A DNA stretch of 64,000 nt from Mycobacterium asiaticum (GTDB lineage Bacteria > Actinomycetota > Actinomycetes > Mycobacteriales > Mycobacteriaceae). The notes under the pieces are model-generated. The model had not been told where the DNA came from. It saw only the letters and a list, made by a program, of their open reading frames with translations, and did not search any database. The position numbers and the translations under genes were made by a program. Where the stretch lies: assembly GCF_001673315.1 (NCBI RefSeq), contig NZ_LZLQ01000148.1, positions 1-64,000 on the forward strand, in the 5' to 3' direction. Shown piece by piece: positions 41,878 through 49,658 of the stretch (position 1 is its first letter; each line of letters begins with the position of its first letter).

Positions 41878-42271
41878 CCAAATTCTGTAGCCGTACCTGA
41901 CCGCGGGCTACCGGGCGGTCGTCGTCGTCGGTGATCGTGACCTGCCACAGCTGCTGACGGCGCCCCCGATGCACCGGTTCGGCCTTGCCGTACACCGTGC
42001 CGGACTTTATCGAGCGCAGAAAGTCGGTGTTGTTGTTCACACCGACCACGTTTCCGCCGCCGCGCGAAGCAAGCCACGTGTAGGCCGCGACGCTGGCCAT
42101 ACTCTCGACCATCGAGCAGTACACCCCACCGTGCACCAAGCCCATCGGCTGCAGCAATTTCGGTTTCACCTCGAGCTGCGCGCGGGCTCCGTCGGGTGTG
42201 AGTTCGGTGAACTGCAAACCGAGCTCGCGGTCGAACGCAGCTACGAAGTCCGGGTCAGGCGCTGATGGCAC
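41873..42271 (-). CDS. PaaI-type hotdog thioesterase, Rv1847-like
   Basis: A 132-residue hotdog-fold acyl-CoA thioesterase. The family motif GLVHGGVYCSMVESMASVAA lies at about 44-63 (HGG binding CoA, Glu as catalytic acid), followed by GVNNNTDFLRSIKSGTVYG and the terminal VTITDDDDRPVARGQVRLQN. GTG start, near-identical C-terminus to Rv1847 as remembered. Its TGA lies in the last 55-bp repeat copy, so repeat expansion could alter its 3' end. Confidence 0.92.
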   Translation of the reverse strand: MPSAPDPDFVAAFDRELGLQFTELTPDGARAQLEVKPKLLQPMGLVHGGVYCSMVESMASVAAYTWLASRGGGNVVGVNNNTDFLRSIKSGTVYGKAEPVHRGRRQQLWQVTITDDDDRPVARGQVRLQNLE

Positions 42272-42321
42272 GTCTTGTGTCTACACCATCGGCGACGTGG
42301 TCCGGAGAAAAGAGTGGTCAC

Positions 42322-42428
42322 AAGAAACGGGCGAGCCCCGTGCGCGGGGCACGGGGCTCGCCGATCGAGTAGGCCGGGGGTCACTGCAGCCCTCAGGACT
42401 CTCCACGGCCCTTTCATTCGCTCGACCG
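42322..42428 (-). ncRNA. mrsI: MrsI-like iron-responsive small RNA (ncRv11846 homologue)
   Basis: On the minus strand between thioesterase and blaI. An IdeR box overlapping a TATGCT -10 (minus strand of 42434-42439) predicts a start near 42427. About 65 bases downstream begins a perfect 14-bp stem (42330-42343 with 42349-42362, 5-nt loop), then a U-rich CGUUUCUUG, a convincing intrinsic terminator. Predicted length is about 105 nt. An upstream GGCCG/CGGCC pairing with a C-rich loop forms a first hairpin. Location beside blaI, iron box and size fit MrsI of M. tuberculosis, an IdeR-controlled sRNA that lowers bfrA and other iron-protein mRNAs during iron starvation. Exact ends are inferred. Confidence 0.72.
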
Positions 42429-42436
42429 TCATCAGC

Positions 42437-42455
42437 ATAGGCAAGGCTGCCCTAA
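42437..42455 (-). promoter_or_regulatory. IdeR box in the MrsI-like sRNA promoter
   Basis: On the minus strand TTAGGGCAGCCTTGCCTAT matches 13 of 19 positions of the IdeR consensus TTAGGTTAGGCTAACCTAA and overlaps the putative -10, so iron-loaded IdeR would repress transcription. Confidence 0.6.
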
Positions 42456-42513
42456 TTTTGCAAGCACCGATTGCGTAGTGTCTGGGGTGTGTCCGATGCA
42501 ACCAAGCGCTAGA

Positions 42514-42530
42514 TACGACACTCGGTAGTA
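42514..42530. promoter_or_regulatory. Candidate BlaI operator upstream of blaI
   Basis: An inverted repeat TACGAC-N5-GTAGTA lies 40 bp before the blaI start. BlaI/MecI repressors bind TAC/GTA-armed dyads, and BlaI is autoregulated in M. tuberculosis. A related GTAGTGTC half-site lies nearby at about 42476-42483. Confidence 0.5.
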
Positions 42531-42569
42531 AGCGGAGTAAGCTGTCCCTCAACGCTCAGGAGATGAACT

Positions 42570-42986
42570 ATGGCCAAGCTGACGCGGCTGGGGGATCTAG
42601 AACGCGCCGTAATGGACCACCTGTGGTCCATGTCGGAGCCCCAGACTGTTCGCCAAGTCCACGAAGCGTTGTCCGCGCGTCGGGACCTTGCCTACACCAC
42701 CGTCATGACCGTGCTGCAACGGCTGGCGAAGAAAAACTTGGTTTCCCAGCTCAGAGACGACCGAGCGCACCGTTACGCGCCCGTTCACGGCCGTGACGAA
42801 CTGGTCGCCGGGTTGATGGTGGATGCGTTGGCCCAAGCCGAAGACTCCGGAGGCAGGCAGGCCGCGCTGGTGCATTTCGTCGAGCGGGTAGGGGCCGACG
42901 AGGCGGCTGCACTGCGCCGCGCGCTCACTGAACTCGAAGCAAATCACCGCAATTCGGCATCGGCTGGACCTCCGGCCGACGATTAA
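42570..42986 (+). CDS. blaI: Penicillinase repressor family regulator BlaI
   Basis: A 138-residue winged-helix repressor, same length as Rv1846c. The helix-turn-helix covers about residues 8-60 (GDLERAVMDHLW, TVRQVHEALS, AYTTVMTVLQRLAKKNLV) and the C-terminal part dimerises. BlaI represses blaC and its own operon and is inactivated after beta-lactam sensing by BlaR. Just 14 bp separates it from blaR. A dyad upstream suits autoregulation; the MrsI-like sRNA is transcribed divergently from the same region. Confidence 0.95.
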   Translation: MAKLTRLGDLERAVMDHLWSMSEPQTVRQVHEALSARRDLAYTTVMTVLQRLAKKNLVSQLRDDRAHRYAPVHGRDELVAGLMVDALAQAEDSGGRQAALVHFVERVGADEAAALRRALTELEANHRNSASAGPPADD

Positions 42987-43000
42987 GGGAGAATTACAGC

Positions 43001-43951
43001 GTGTCTGCGCTGGCCTTCACCATCCTTGCGGTGCTGCTGGCTGGCCCGACACCGGCTCTGTTGGCCCGCGCCGCCTGGCCGCTGCGTGCTCCGCGAGCGG
43101 CAATGGTGCTCTGGCAGGCCGTCGCCCTGGCCGCAGTCCTCTCCACCTTCAGCGCCGGAATCGCCATCGCCAGCCGCTTACTCATGCCGGGTCCGGATGG
43201 TCGGCCGACAACGGGAATCCTGGCCGCCGAAGGCCGCCTCGGCTGGCCACTGTGGTCGGTCTACGTCGCGGTCTTCGCGTTGACCCTGCTGGTCGGTGCC
43301 CGGTTGATGGTGTCGGTCGTGCGGGTGGCGATCGCGACGCGGCGCCGCCGGGCGCGCCATCGCATGGTCGTCGATCTCGTCGGCATCGACCATGATGCCG
43401 CGTGGAACCAACCCTGTTCCGGAACCCGCGACCTGCGCGTACTGGACGTCGCGCAACCCCTCGCCTACTGCCTGCCGGGGGTGCGCAGCCGCGTCGTCGT
43501 CAGCGAAGGAACGCTGAACACGCTCGCCGATTCCGAGGTCGCGGCCATCCTGTCCCACGAGCGGGCTCATCTACGCGCCCGGCACGACCTCGTCCTAGAA
43601 GCGTTCACCGCCGTCCACGCCGCGTTTCCCCGGCTGGTCCGCAGCGCCAACGCGCTGGGAGCCGTGCAGTTGCTGGTGGAATTGTTGGCCGATGACGCCG
43701 CGGTACGCGCCACCGGGCGCACTCCCCTGGCCCGGGCCCTGGTTGCGTGTGCCTCCGGCCGTGCGCCCTCGGGTGCGTTGGCCGCCGGAGGCACCAGCAC
43801 CGTGCTGCGGGTCCGCCGGCTCAGCGGCAACCCAAACAGCCCCCTGCTGTCTGCAGTGGTGTACCTGGCCGCTGCGGCGGTCCTCATCGTGCCGACCATC
43901 GCGCTGGCCGTACCGTGGCTCACGGAGTTACACCGGTTGGTCTCCGCCTGA
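43001..43951 (+). CDS. blaR: M56-family membrane metallopeptidase BlaR
   Basis: A 316-residue membrane protease of the BlaR1/MecR1 family, lacking the extracellular penicillin-binding domain of staphylococcal BlaR1. The gluzincin motif HExxH is H186-E-R-A-H190 in ILSHERAHLRARHD, and hydrophobic helices flank it at both ends. It should cleave or trigger inactivation of BlaI. GTG start; operon with blaI. Equal in length to Rv1845c. Confidence 0.93.
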   Translation: MSALAFTILAVLLAGPTPALLARAAWPLRAPRAAMVLWQAVALAAVLSTFSAGIAIASRLLMPGPDGRPTTGILAAEGRLGWPLWSVYVAVFALTLLVGARLMVSVVRVAIATRRRRARHRMVVDLVGIDHDAAWNQPCSGTRDLRVLDVAQPLAYCLPGVRSRVVVSEGTLNTLADSEVAAILSHERAHLRARHDLVLEAFTAVHAAFPRLVRSANALGAVQLLVELLADDAAVRATGRTPLARALVACASGRAPSGALAAGGTSTVLRVRRLSGNPNSPLLSAVVYLAAAAVLIVPTIALAVPWLTELHRLVSA

Positions 43952-44032
43952 CGCGCCAATCCCTCGGGAGCGCCGGGAAGCCGGCTGTGCCACAGTGTGT
44001 CCATTCACGAAGACCCGATCGAAAGGCAAGAG

Positions 44033-45502
44033 ATGAGTTCGTCGGATCCGAAGACTGCGACTGCCCAGATCGGCGTCACCGGACTGGCCGTCATGGGTTC
44101 CAACCTGGCCCGCAACTTCGCCCGGCACGGGTACACCGTGGCGCTGCATAACCGCTCCGTCGCCAAGACCGATGCCCTGCTGAAAGACCACGGCTCCGAT
44201 GGCAATTTCGTGCGCACTGAAACGATCCCCGAATTCCTTGCGGCACTGGAAAAGCCGCGCCGAGTCGTCATCATGGTCAAAGCCGGCGAACCCACCGACG
44301 CCGTCATCGACGAACTCGCCGACGCCATGGAGGAAGGCGACATCATCATCGACGGTGGCAACGCCCTCTACACCGACACCATCCGTCGGGAGAAGGCGAT
44401 CCGCGAGCGCGGACTGCACTTCGTAGGCGCCGGAATTTCGGGCGGCGAGGAGGGCGCCCTGAACGGTCCGTCGATCATGCCCGGCGGGCCTGCTGAGTCC
44501 TACACCTCCCTCGGGCCGCTGCTCGAGGAGATCTCCGCGCACGTCGACGGGGTGCCCTGCTGCACCCACATCGGGCCCGACGGCGCCGGCCACTTCGTGA
44601 AGATGGTGCACAACGGCATCGAATACTCCGACATGCAGCTCATCGGCGAGGCCTACCAGCTACTGCGGGACGGACTCGGCAAGAACGCCGGCGAGATCGC
44701 CGACGTGTTCGACGAGTGGAACAAGGGTGACCTGGACAGCTTCCTGGTGGAGATCACCGCGCAAGTGCTTCGCCAGGAGGACGCCAAGACCGGCAAGCCA
44801 CTCGTCGACGTCATCCTGGACGAGGCCGAGCAGAAGGGCACCGGCCGCTGGACGGTGAAGTCGGCGCTGGACCTCGGTGTGCCCGTGACCGGGATCGCGG
44901 AGGCGGTGTTCGCGCGCGCATTGTCGGGCTCGGTGGCTCAGCGCAAAGCCACCACAGGCCTGGCCTCGGGCGAGCTAGGCCGGCGAATCGCAGCCGACGA
45001 TGAAGCCGCGGAGAAATTCGTCGAGGACGTCCGCCAGGCGTTGTACGCGTCAAAGATCATCGCTTACGCGCAGGGATTCAACCAGATTCAGGCCGGCAGC
45101 GCCGAACACGACTGGGGTATCACGCCCGGTGATCTGGCCACCATCTGGCGCGGGGGTTGCATCATCCGGGCCAAGTTCCTGAACCGGATCAAGGAGGCCT
45201 ACGACGACGACCCGGACCTCGCGAGCCTGATCGTTGCCCCCTATTTCCGCAGCGCAATCGAATCAGCGATCGACGGTTGGCGTCGGGTGGTGGTGACTGC
45301 CACTCAGTTGGGTATTCCGATTCCGGGTTTCTCGTCGGCGTTGTCGTACTACGACGCGTTGCGCACCGAGCGGTTGCCGGCCGCACTGACCCAGGGCCTG
45401 CGGGACTTCTTCGGAGCGCACACCTACGGGCGCATCGACGAGGACCCGAGTAAGAAGTTCCACACGCTGTGGAGCGGAGACCGGAGCGAAATATCTGCCT
45501 AG
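44033..45502 (+). CDS. gnd1: 6-phosphogluconate dehydrogenase, decarboxylating (Gnd1)
   Basis: A 489-residue NADP-dependent enzyme of the oxidative pentose phosphate pathway, forming ribulose-5-P, CO2 and NADPH. Cofactor motif GLAVMGSNLARNFA is at about 17-30; substrate-binding GAGISGGEEGALNGPSIMPGG and catalytic KMVHNGIEYSDMQLI follow. GAAAGG precedes the chosen ATG by 6 bases; an upstream start overlaps no gene but lacks support. Fourteen bases separate it from guaB1. Confidence 0.96.
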   Translation: MSSSDPKTATAQIGVTGLAVMGSNLARNFARHGYTVALHNRSVAKTDALLKDHGSDGNFVRTETIPEFLAALEKPRRVVIMVKAGEPTDAVIDELADAMEEGDIIIDGGNALYTDTIRREKAIRERGLHFVGAGISGGEEGALNGPSIMPGGPAESYTSLGPLLEEISAHVDGVPCCTHIGPDGAGHFVKMVHNGIEYSDMQLIGEAYQLLRDGLGKNAGEIADVFDEWNKGDLDSFLVEITAQVLRQEDAKTGKPLVDVILDEAEQKGTGRWTVKSALDLGVPVTGIAEAVFARALSGSVAQRKATTGLASGELGRRIAADDEAAEKFVEDVRQALYASKIIAYAQGFNQIQAGSAEHDWGITPGDLATIWRGGCIIRAKFLNRIKEAYDDDPDLASLIVAPYFRSAIESAIDGWRRVVVTATQLGIPIPGFSSALSYYDALRTERLPAALTQGLRDFFGAHTYGRIDEDPSKKFHTLWSGDRSEISA

Positions 45503-45515
45503 CGAGTTGCACTAG

Positions 45516-46952
45516 ATGAAATTTCTGGACGGGCATCGCCCAGGGTTCGACCTGACGTACAACGACGTGTTCATCGTGCCGAACCGGTCCGAGGTGGCGT
45601 CCCGGTTCGACGTCGATTTGTCCACCGCCGACGGCTCCGGCACCACCATTCCAGTGGCCGTCGCCAACATGACCGCAGTTGCCGGGCGGCGGATGGCGGA
45701 GACAGTGGCCCGGCGTGGTGGCGTCGTCATCCTCCCCCAGGATCTGCCCATTCCGGCCGTGCAGCAGACGGTCGAGTTCGTCAAAACCCGTGACCTGGTG
45801 TTGGATACGCCGGTGGTGCTCGCACCCGACGATTCGGTGTCGGATGCCATGGCGCTGATTCACAAACGCGCACACGGCGTCGCAGTGGTGGTCTTCGAGG
45901 GGCGTCCGATCGGATTGGTCCGTGAGGCGGCCTGCCTCGGGGTGGACCGCTTTACCCGGGTCCGCGACATCGCGGCGACGGACTTCGTCACCGCACCGGT
46001 GGGTACCGAACCGCGCAAGATCTTCGACCTGCTCGAGCACGCTCCGATCGACGTCGCGGTGGTGACTGCCGCGGACGGGTCGCTGGCGGGCGTGTTGACC
46101 CGGACCGCGGCGCTGCGAACCGGCATCTACAAACCGGCCGTGGATGCCGCCGGCAGGCTACGGGTGGGCGCGGCGGTAGGCATCAACGGCGACGTCGGTG
46201 CCCGCGCCCGAGCGCTGGCCGAGTTGGGAGTGGACGTCCTGGTCATCGACACCGCACACGGTCACCAGCTCAAGACCGTCGAAGCGATCAAGACCGTTGC
46301 ATCACTGGGGCTGGGTCTGCCCCTGGTCGCGGGCAACGTGGTCTCGGCGGAGGGAACGCGGGACCTGCTGGAAGCCGGCGCGAGCATCGTCAAGGTCGGC
46401 GTGGGTCCCGGTGCGATGTGCACCACTCGGATGATGACCGGCGTCGGCCGCCCACAATTCTCTGCGGTTCTCGAATGCGCCGCCGCGGCAAGACAATCCG
46501 GCGGGCACGTATGGGCTGACGGCGGAATTCGGCACCCCCGTGACGTGGCGTTGGCGCTGGCCGCCGGTGCGTCCAACGTGATGATCGGGTCTTGGTTCGC
46601 CGGCACCTACGAATCACCCGGCGACCTGATGCGCGACCGGGACGACCGGCCGTACAAAGAGAGTTACGGCATGGCATCCAAGCGCGCCGTGGTGGCGCGC
46701 AGCGGCGGGGACAGTCCCTTCGACCGGGCACGCAAAGCCCTGTTCGAAGAGGGCATCTCGACATCGCGGATGGGATTGGATCCCGACCGTGGCGGCGTCG
46801 AGGATCTGATCGACCACATCACCGCCGGCGTGCGCAGCACCTGCACCTATGTGGGAGCGGCGAATCTGGAAGAGTTGCACGAACGGGCGGTCCTCGGCGT
46901 GCAGTCGGCTGCGGGTTTCGCCGAAGGGCACCCGCTGCCCACCGGCTGGTGA
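45516..46952 (+). CDS. guaB1: IMPDH/GMPR-family protein GuaB1 (GMP reductase in mycobacteria)
   Basis: A 478-residue IMPDH-superfamily barrel with an inserted pair of CBS domains (about 95-205). The catalytic cysteine is C302 in GPGAMCTTRMMTGVGRP. Work on mycobacterial GuaB1 showed GMP reductase activity, recycling GMP to IMP, rather than IMP dehydrogenase activity, with CBS domains sensing purine nucleotides. AMADGGIRHP-like VWADGGIRHPRDVALAL and GSWFAGTYESPGD segments match the family. Cotranscribed with gnd1 and the following CNNM genes. Confidence 0.95.
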   Translation: MKFLDGHRPGFDLTYNDVFIVPNRSEVASRFDVDLSTADGSGTTIPVAVANMTAVAGRRMAETVARRGGVVILPQDLPIPAVQQTVEFVKTRDLVLDTPVVLAPDDSVSDAMALIHKRAHGVAVVVFEGRPIGLVREAACLGVDRFTRVRDIAATDFVTAPVGTEPRKIFDLLEHAPIDVAVVTAADGSLAGVLTRTAALRTGIYKPAVDAAGRLRVGAAVGINGDVGARARALAELGVDVLVIDTAHGHQLKTVEAIKTVASLGLGLPLVAGNVVSAEGTRDLLEAGASIVKVGVGPGAMCTTRMMTGVGRPQFSAVLECAAAARQSGGHVWADGGIRHPRDVALALAAGASNVMIGSWFAGTYESPGDLMRDRDDRPYKESYGMASKRAVVARSGGDSPFDRARKALFEEGISTSRMGLDPDRGGVEDLIDHITAGVRSTCTYVGAANLEELHERAVLGVQSAAGFAEGHPLPTGW

Positions 46953-46959
46953 AAGGCTC

Positions 46960-48345
46960 ATGAATCACTCCGGCACCTTGCTGAGCGTGCTGGCCATCCT
47001 GGCCCTCATCTTCGGCACAGCAGTGTTCGTCGCGGCCGAGTTCTCGCTGACGGCATTGGACCGCAGCACCGTCGAGGCAAACGCGCACAGCGGCGGCAGG
47101 CGCGACGGATGAATCCGTCGGGCCCACCGCCGGCTGTCGTTCCAGTTGTCGGGGGCGCAACTGGGGATCTCCATCACCACGCTGGCCACCGGGTACCTGA
47201 TCGATCCCCTGGTGGCCAACGTGCCGCACGGATTGTTGGACCGGATGGGCATGTCCGATCAGCTCGCCGACGCGCTCACCGGGTTCGCCGCGTTGGCGGT
47301 CGTGACATCGGTGTCCATGGTGTTCGGCGAACTGGTTCCCAAGTACCTCGCGGTGGCGCGGCCGTTGCGAACCGCGCGAGCCGTGGTGCTGCCGCAGTGG
47401 TCGTTCTCGCTGCTGTTCACCCCCGTCATCCGATTGACGAACGGCACGGCCAACTGGATTGTGCGTCGGCTCGGCATCAAGCCCGCCGAGGAGTTGCGGT
47501 CCGCGCGCACCCCGCAGGAACTGGTGTCCCTGGTGCGCCGCTCGGCTCGCCGGGGCGCCCTCGACGACGCCACCGCGTCGTTGATGCACCGTTCCCTGCA
47601 ATTCGGCTCCCTCACCGCCGAGGAGTTGATGACGCCACGGTCGATGATCGTCGCTCTGCAAACCGACGACACCATCGCCGACGTGGTCACCACCGTCGCC
47701 GCGACCGGTTTCTCCCGGTTCCCGGTGGTGCGCGGCGACCTCGACGAAACCGTCGGGATTGTCCACGTCAAGCAGGTGTTCGCGGTGCCGCCGGCCGATC
47801 GCGCGACTACCCGGCTCAGGACGATCGCCAAACCTATTGCGGTGGTGCCGTCGACGTTGGACGGCGACGCGGTGATGGCCGAGATCCGCGCCAACCCGCT
47901 GCAGACCGCGATGGTCGTCGACGAGTACGGCGGTACCGCTGGGATGGTCACCGTCGAGGACCTGATCGAAGAGATCGTCGGTGACGTTCGCGACGAACAT
48001 GACGACGCCACACCGGATGTGGTGGTATCCGACGACGGCTGGCGGCTGTCGGGTTTGCTGCGCATCGATGAGGTGGAGACCGCGATCGGCTATCGGGCCC
48101 CGGAGGGACCGTACGAGACGATCGGCGGATTAGTGCTGCGCGAGCTCGGCCACATTCCCGAGCCGGGCGAGACGGTGGACCTGCCCGCACTGGATCGCGA
48201 CGGGTTGCCCGACGAAGCAACCCGCTGGCGGGCCAAGGTGGTCCAGCTCGACGGGCGTCGCCTCGACCTGCTCGAGCTGTCCGAATGGGCTGACCCGGTC
48301 GAAGTCCATTCGGATGGCGATGACTCGGATGGAGCCGAGCAGTGA
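46960..48345 (+). pseudogene. CNNM/CorC (hemolysin-like) membrane protein gene interrupted by in-frame TGA, Rv1842c-like
   Basis: Reading from the ATG gives MNHSGTLLSVLAILALIFG and the rest of a DUF21 first helix, then an in-frame TGA at 47110-47112. The same frame continues with IRRAHRRLSFQLSGAQLGIS and runs uninterrupted to 48345. Downstream are the rest of the DUF21 membrane domain, two CBS domains (EELMTPRS; FSRFPVVRGDL) and a CorC_HlyC domain (RLSGLLRIDEVE). No frameshift is involved. The stop sits at the centre of a perfect palindrome. The gene is either a recent pseudogene or produces a truncated protein from an internal TTG/GTG. The last 4 bp overlap the next gene (GTGA). Related CNNM proteins handle divalent cations. 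Confidence 0.85.
47103..47120. repeat. Perfect 8-bp-arm palindrome centred on the TGA in the CNNM pseudogene
   Basis: 47103-47110 (CGACGGAT) is the reverse complement of 47113-47120 (ATCCGTCG), with only GA between. The TGA at 47110-47112 is created at the palindrome centre. Confidence 0.9.
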
Positions 48346-49406
48346 ACCCCGTGGTGGCAATACTGCTGGCGGTCCTGCTGATCGCGCTCAACGCGTTCTT
48401 CGTCGGGGCGGAATTCGCCATGATTTCGGCGCGCCGGGACCGTCTGGAAGCGTTGGCAGAACAGGGCCGGACCAGGGCAGTGACGGTCATCAGGGCCGGC
48501 GAACAATTGCCGGCGATGATCGCCGGCGCCCAACTCGGCGTCACGGCGGCCTCGCTGCTGCTCGGGCGGATCGCCGAACCGGCCGTCGCCGGGTTGCTGG
48601 AATCCTCGCTCGAGCTGACCGGGCTGCATCCCACGTTGCTGCACACGTTGTCGTTCGCGATCGCGCTGAGCGTGGTCGTGATCCTGCACGTGCTGCTCGG
48701 CGAGATGGTGCCGAAGAACATCGCGCTGGCCGGTCCCGAACGCACCGCGATGCTGCTGGTGCCGGCCTACCTGCCCTACGTCCGCGCCGCGCGACCGATC
48801 ATCGGGGCCTACAACGCTTGCGCAAACGGGATCCTGCGGGCACTCGGTGTCGAGCCCAAGGACGAACTCGACATCACGGTGTCCACCGTGGAACTGGCGG
48901 AAATGATCGCCGAATCCTCCATGGAAGGTTTGCTGGATCACGAGGAGCAGGTCCGCCTCACCCGCGCCCTGCGGGTGCGCACGCGGGTGGTCGGTGACGT
49001 CGCGGTACCGCTGTCCCGAGTCCACGCCGTCTCCGTGACCGCTGCGGGCTCCGGGCCCACGATCGGCGCCGTGGAACAAGCCCTGGCGGAGACCGGGTAC
49101 TCCCGGTTCCCCATCGTCGACCGGGACGGCAACTTCGTCGGATACCTGCACATCAAGGACGTACTGGCACTGGGTGACGATCCAGAGACGGTGATCGACC
49201 TCTCGCTGGTGCGTGCGTTGCCGCGGTTGCCCGAGTCGCTCAATCTGCCCGACGCACTATCTCGGATGCGCCGCAGCAACAGCCACCTCGCCCTGGTGAC
49301 CGCCGAGGACGGTACCGCCCCAGGCGAGATCGTGGCACTGGTGGCACTGGAAGATCTGGTCGAGGACCTGGTCGGCAGTATGCGCGACAGTGGCGTCGGC
49401 GACTGA
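48342..49406 (+). CDS. CNNM-type DUF21/CBS membrane protein, Rv1841c-like
   Basis: A 354-residue paralogue of the preceding gene. The DUF21 membrane domain (about 1-190) has ALNAFFVGAEFAMISARRDR and VVILHVLLGEMVPKNIAL, followed by a CBS pair (VPLSRVHAVSV, GYSRFPIVDRDGNFVGYLHI). The C-terminal CorC_HlyC domain is missing, making it shorter than its partner. The two are translationally coupled in the parent arrangement and may form a heteromer; with the first gene interrupted, this one may be expressed alone. GTG start in GTGA overlap. Confidence 0.92.
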   Translation: MNPVVAILLAVLLIALNAFFVGAEFAMISARRDRLEALAEQGRTRAVTVIRAGEQLPAMIAGAQLGVTAASLLLGRIAEPAVAGLLESSLELTGLHPTLLHTLSFAIALSVVVILHVLLGEMVPKNIALAGPERTAMLLVPAYLPYVRAARPIIGAYNACANGILRALGVEPKDELDITVSTVELAEMIAESSMEGLLDHEEQVRLTRALRVRTRVVGDVAVPLSRVHAVSVTAAGSGPTIGAVEQALAETGYSRFPIVDRDGNFVGYLHIKDVLALGDDPETVIDLSLVRALPRLPESLNLPDALSRMRRSNSHLALVTAEDGTAPGEIVALVALEDLVEDLVGSMRDSGVGD

Positions 49407-49658
49407 CCGTATGATCTGAACGGCTGCGGGTATCAGTGATCCGGTGCGGGAACGACAGCCCTCGTGCCCGCGTTGCCAAGAAGTGATTTATGACGCCTGT
49501 CGCTTTGCTGCGGGCGAGCCCGCCAGCGCGCCGTGACCTGGCCTTGCGGGACGCCCGGGCTACGCTCGTCAGGCCGCTGCTCGGTAGGGTGATGGTAGCT
49601 AGTCGGGCCTGGTCCCGGGTTAGTTGAGGGGCCGGAACGGCCAGTATGGAGGAGAATG
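49407..49658. other. glcB upstream region
   Basis: A 252-bp gap between the CNNM gene and glcB. It holds no ORF of note. A small GGCCG-GAA-CGGCC dyad (49630-49642) lies just before the GGAGGAG ribosome binding site of glcB. The toxin-antitoxin and PE_PGRS genes found here in M. tuberculosis (from memory, Rv1838c-Rv1840c) are absent. Confidence 0.6.

Noticed and set aside
47109..47984. ATG overlapping the TGA in the CNNM gene as a separate coupled gene
   Set aside because: It opens a different frame whose translation is Arg/Gly-rich without domains, whereas the original frame continues the CNNM protein.
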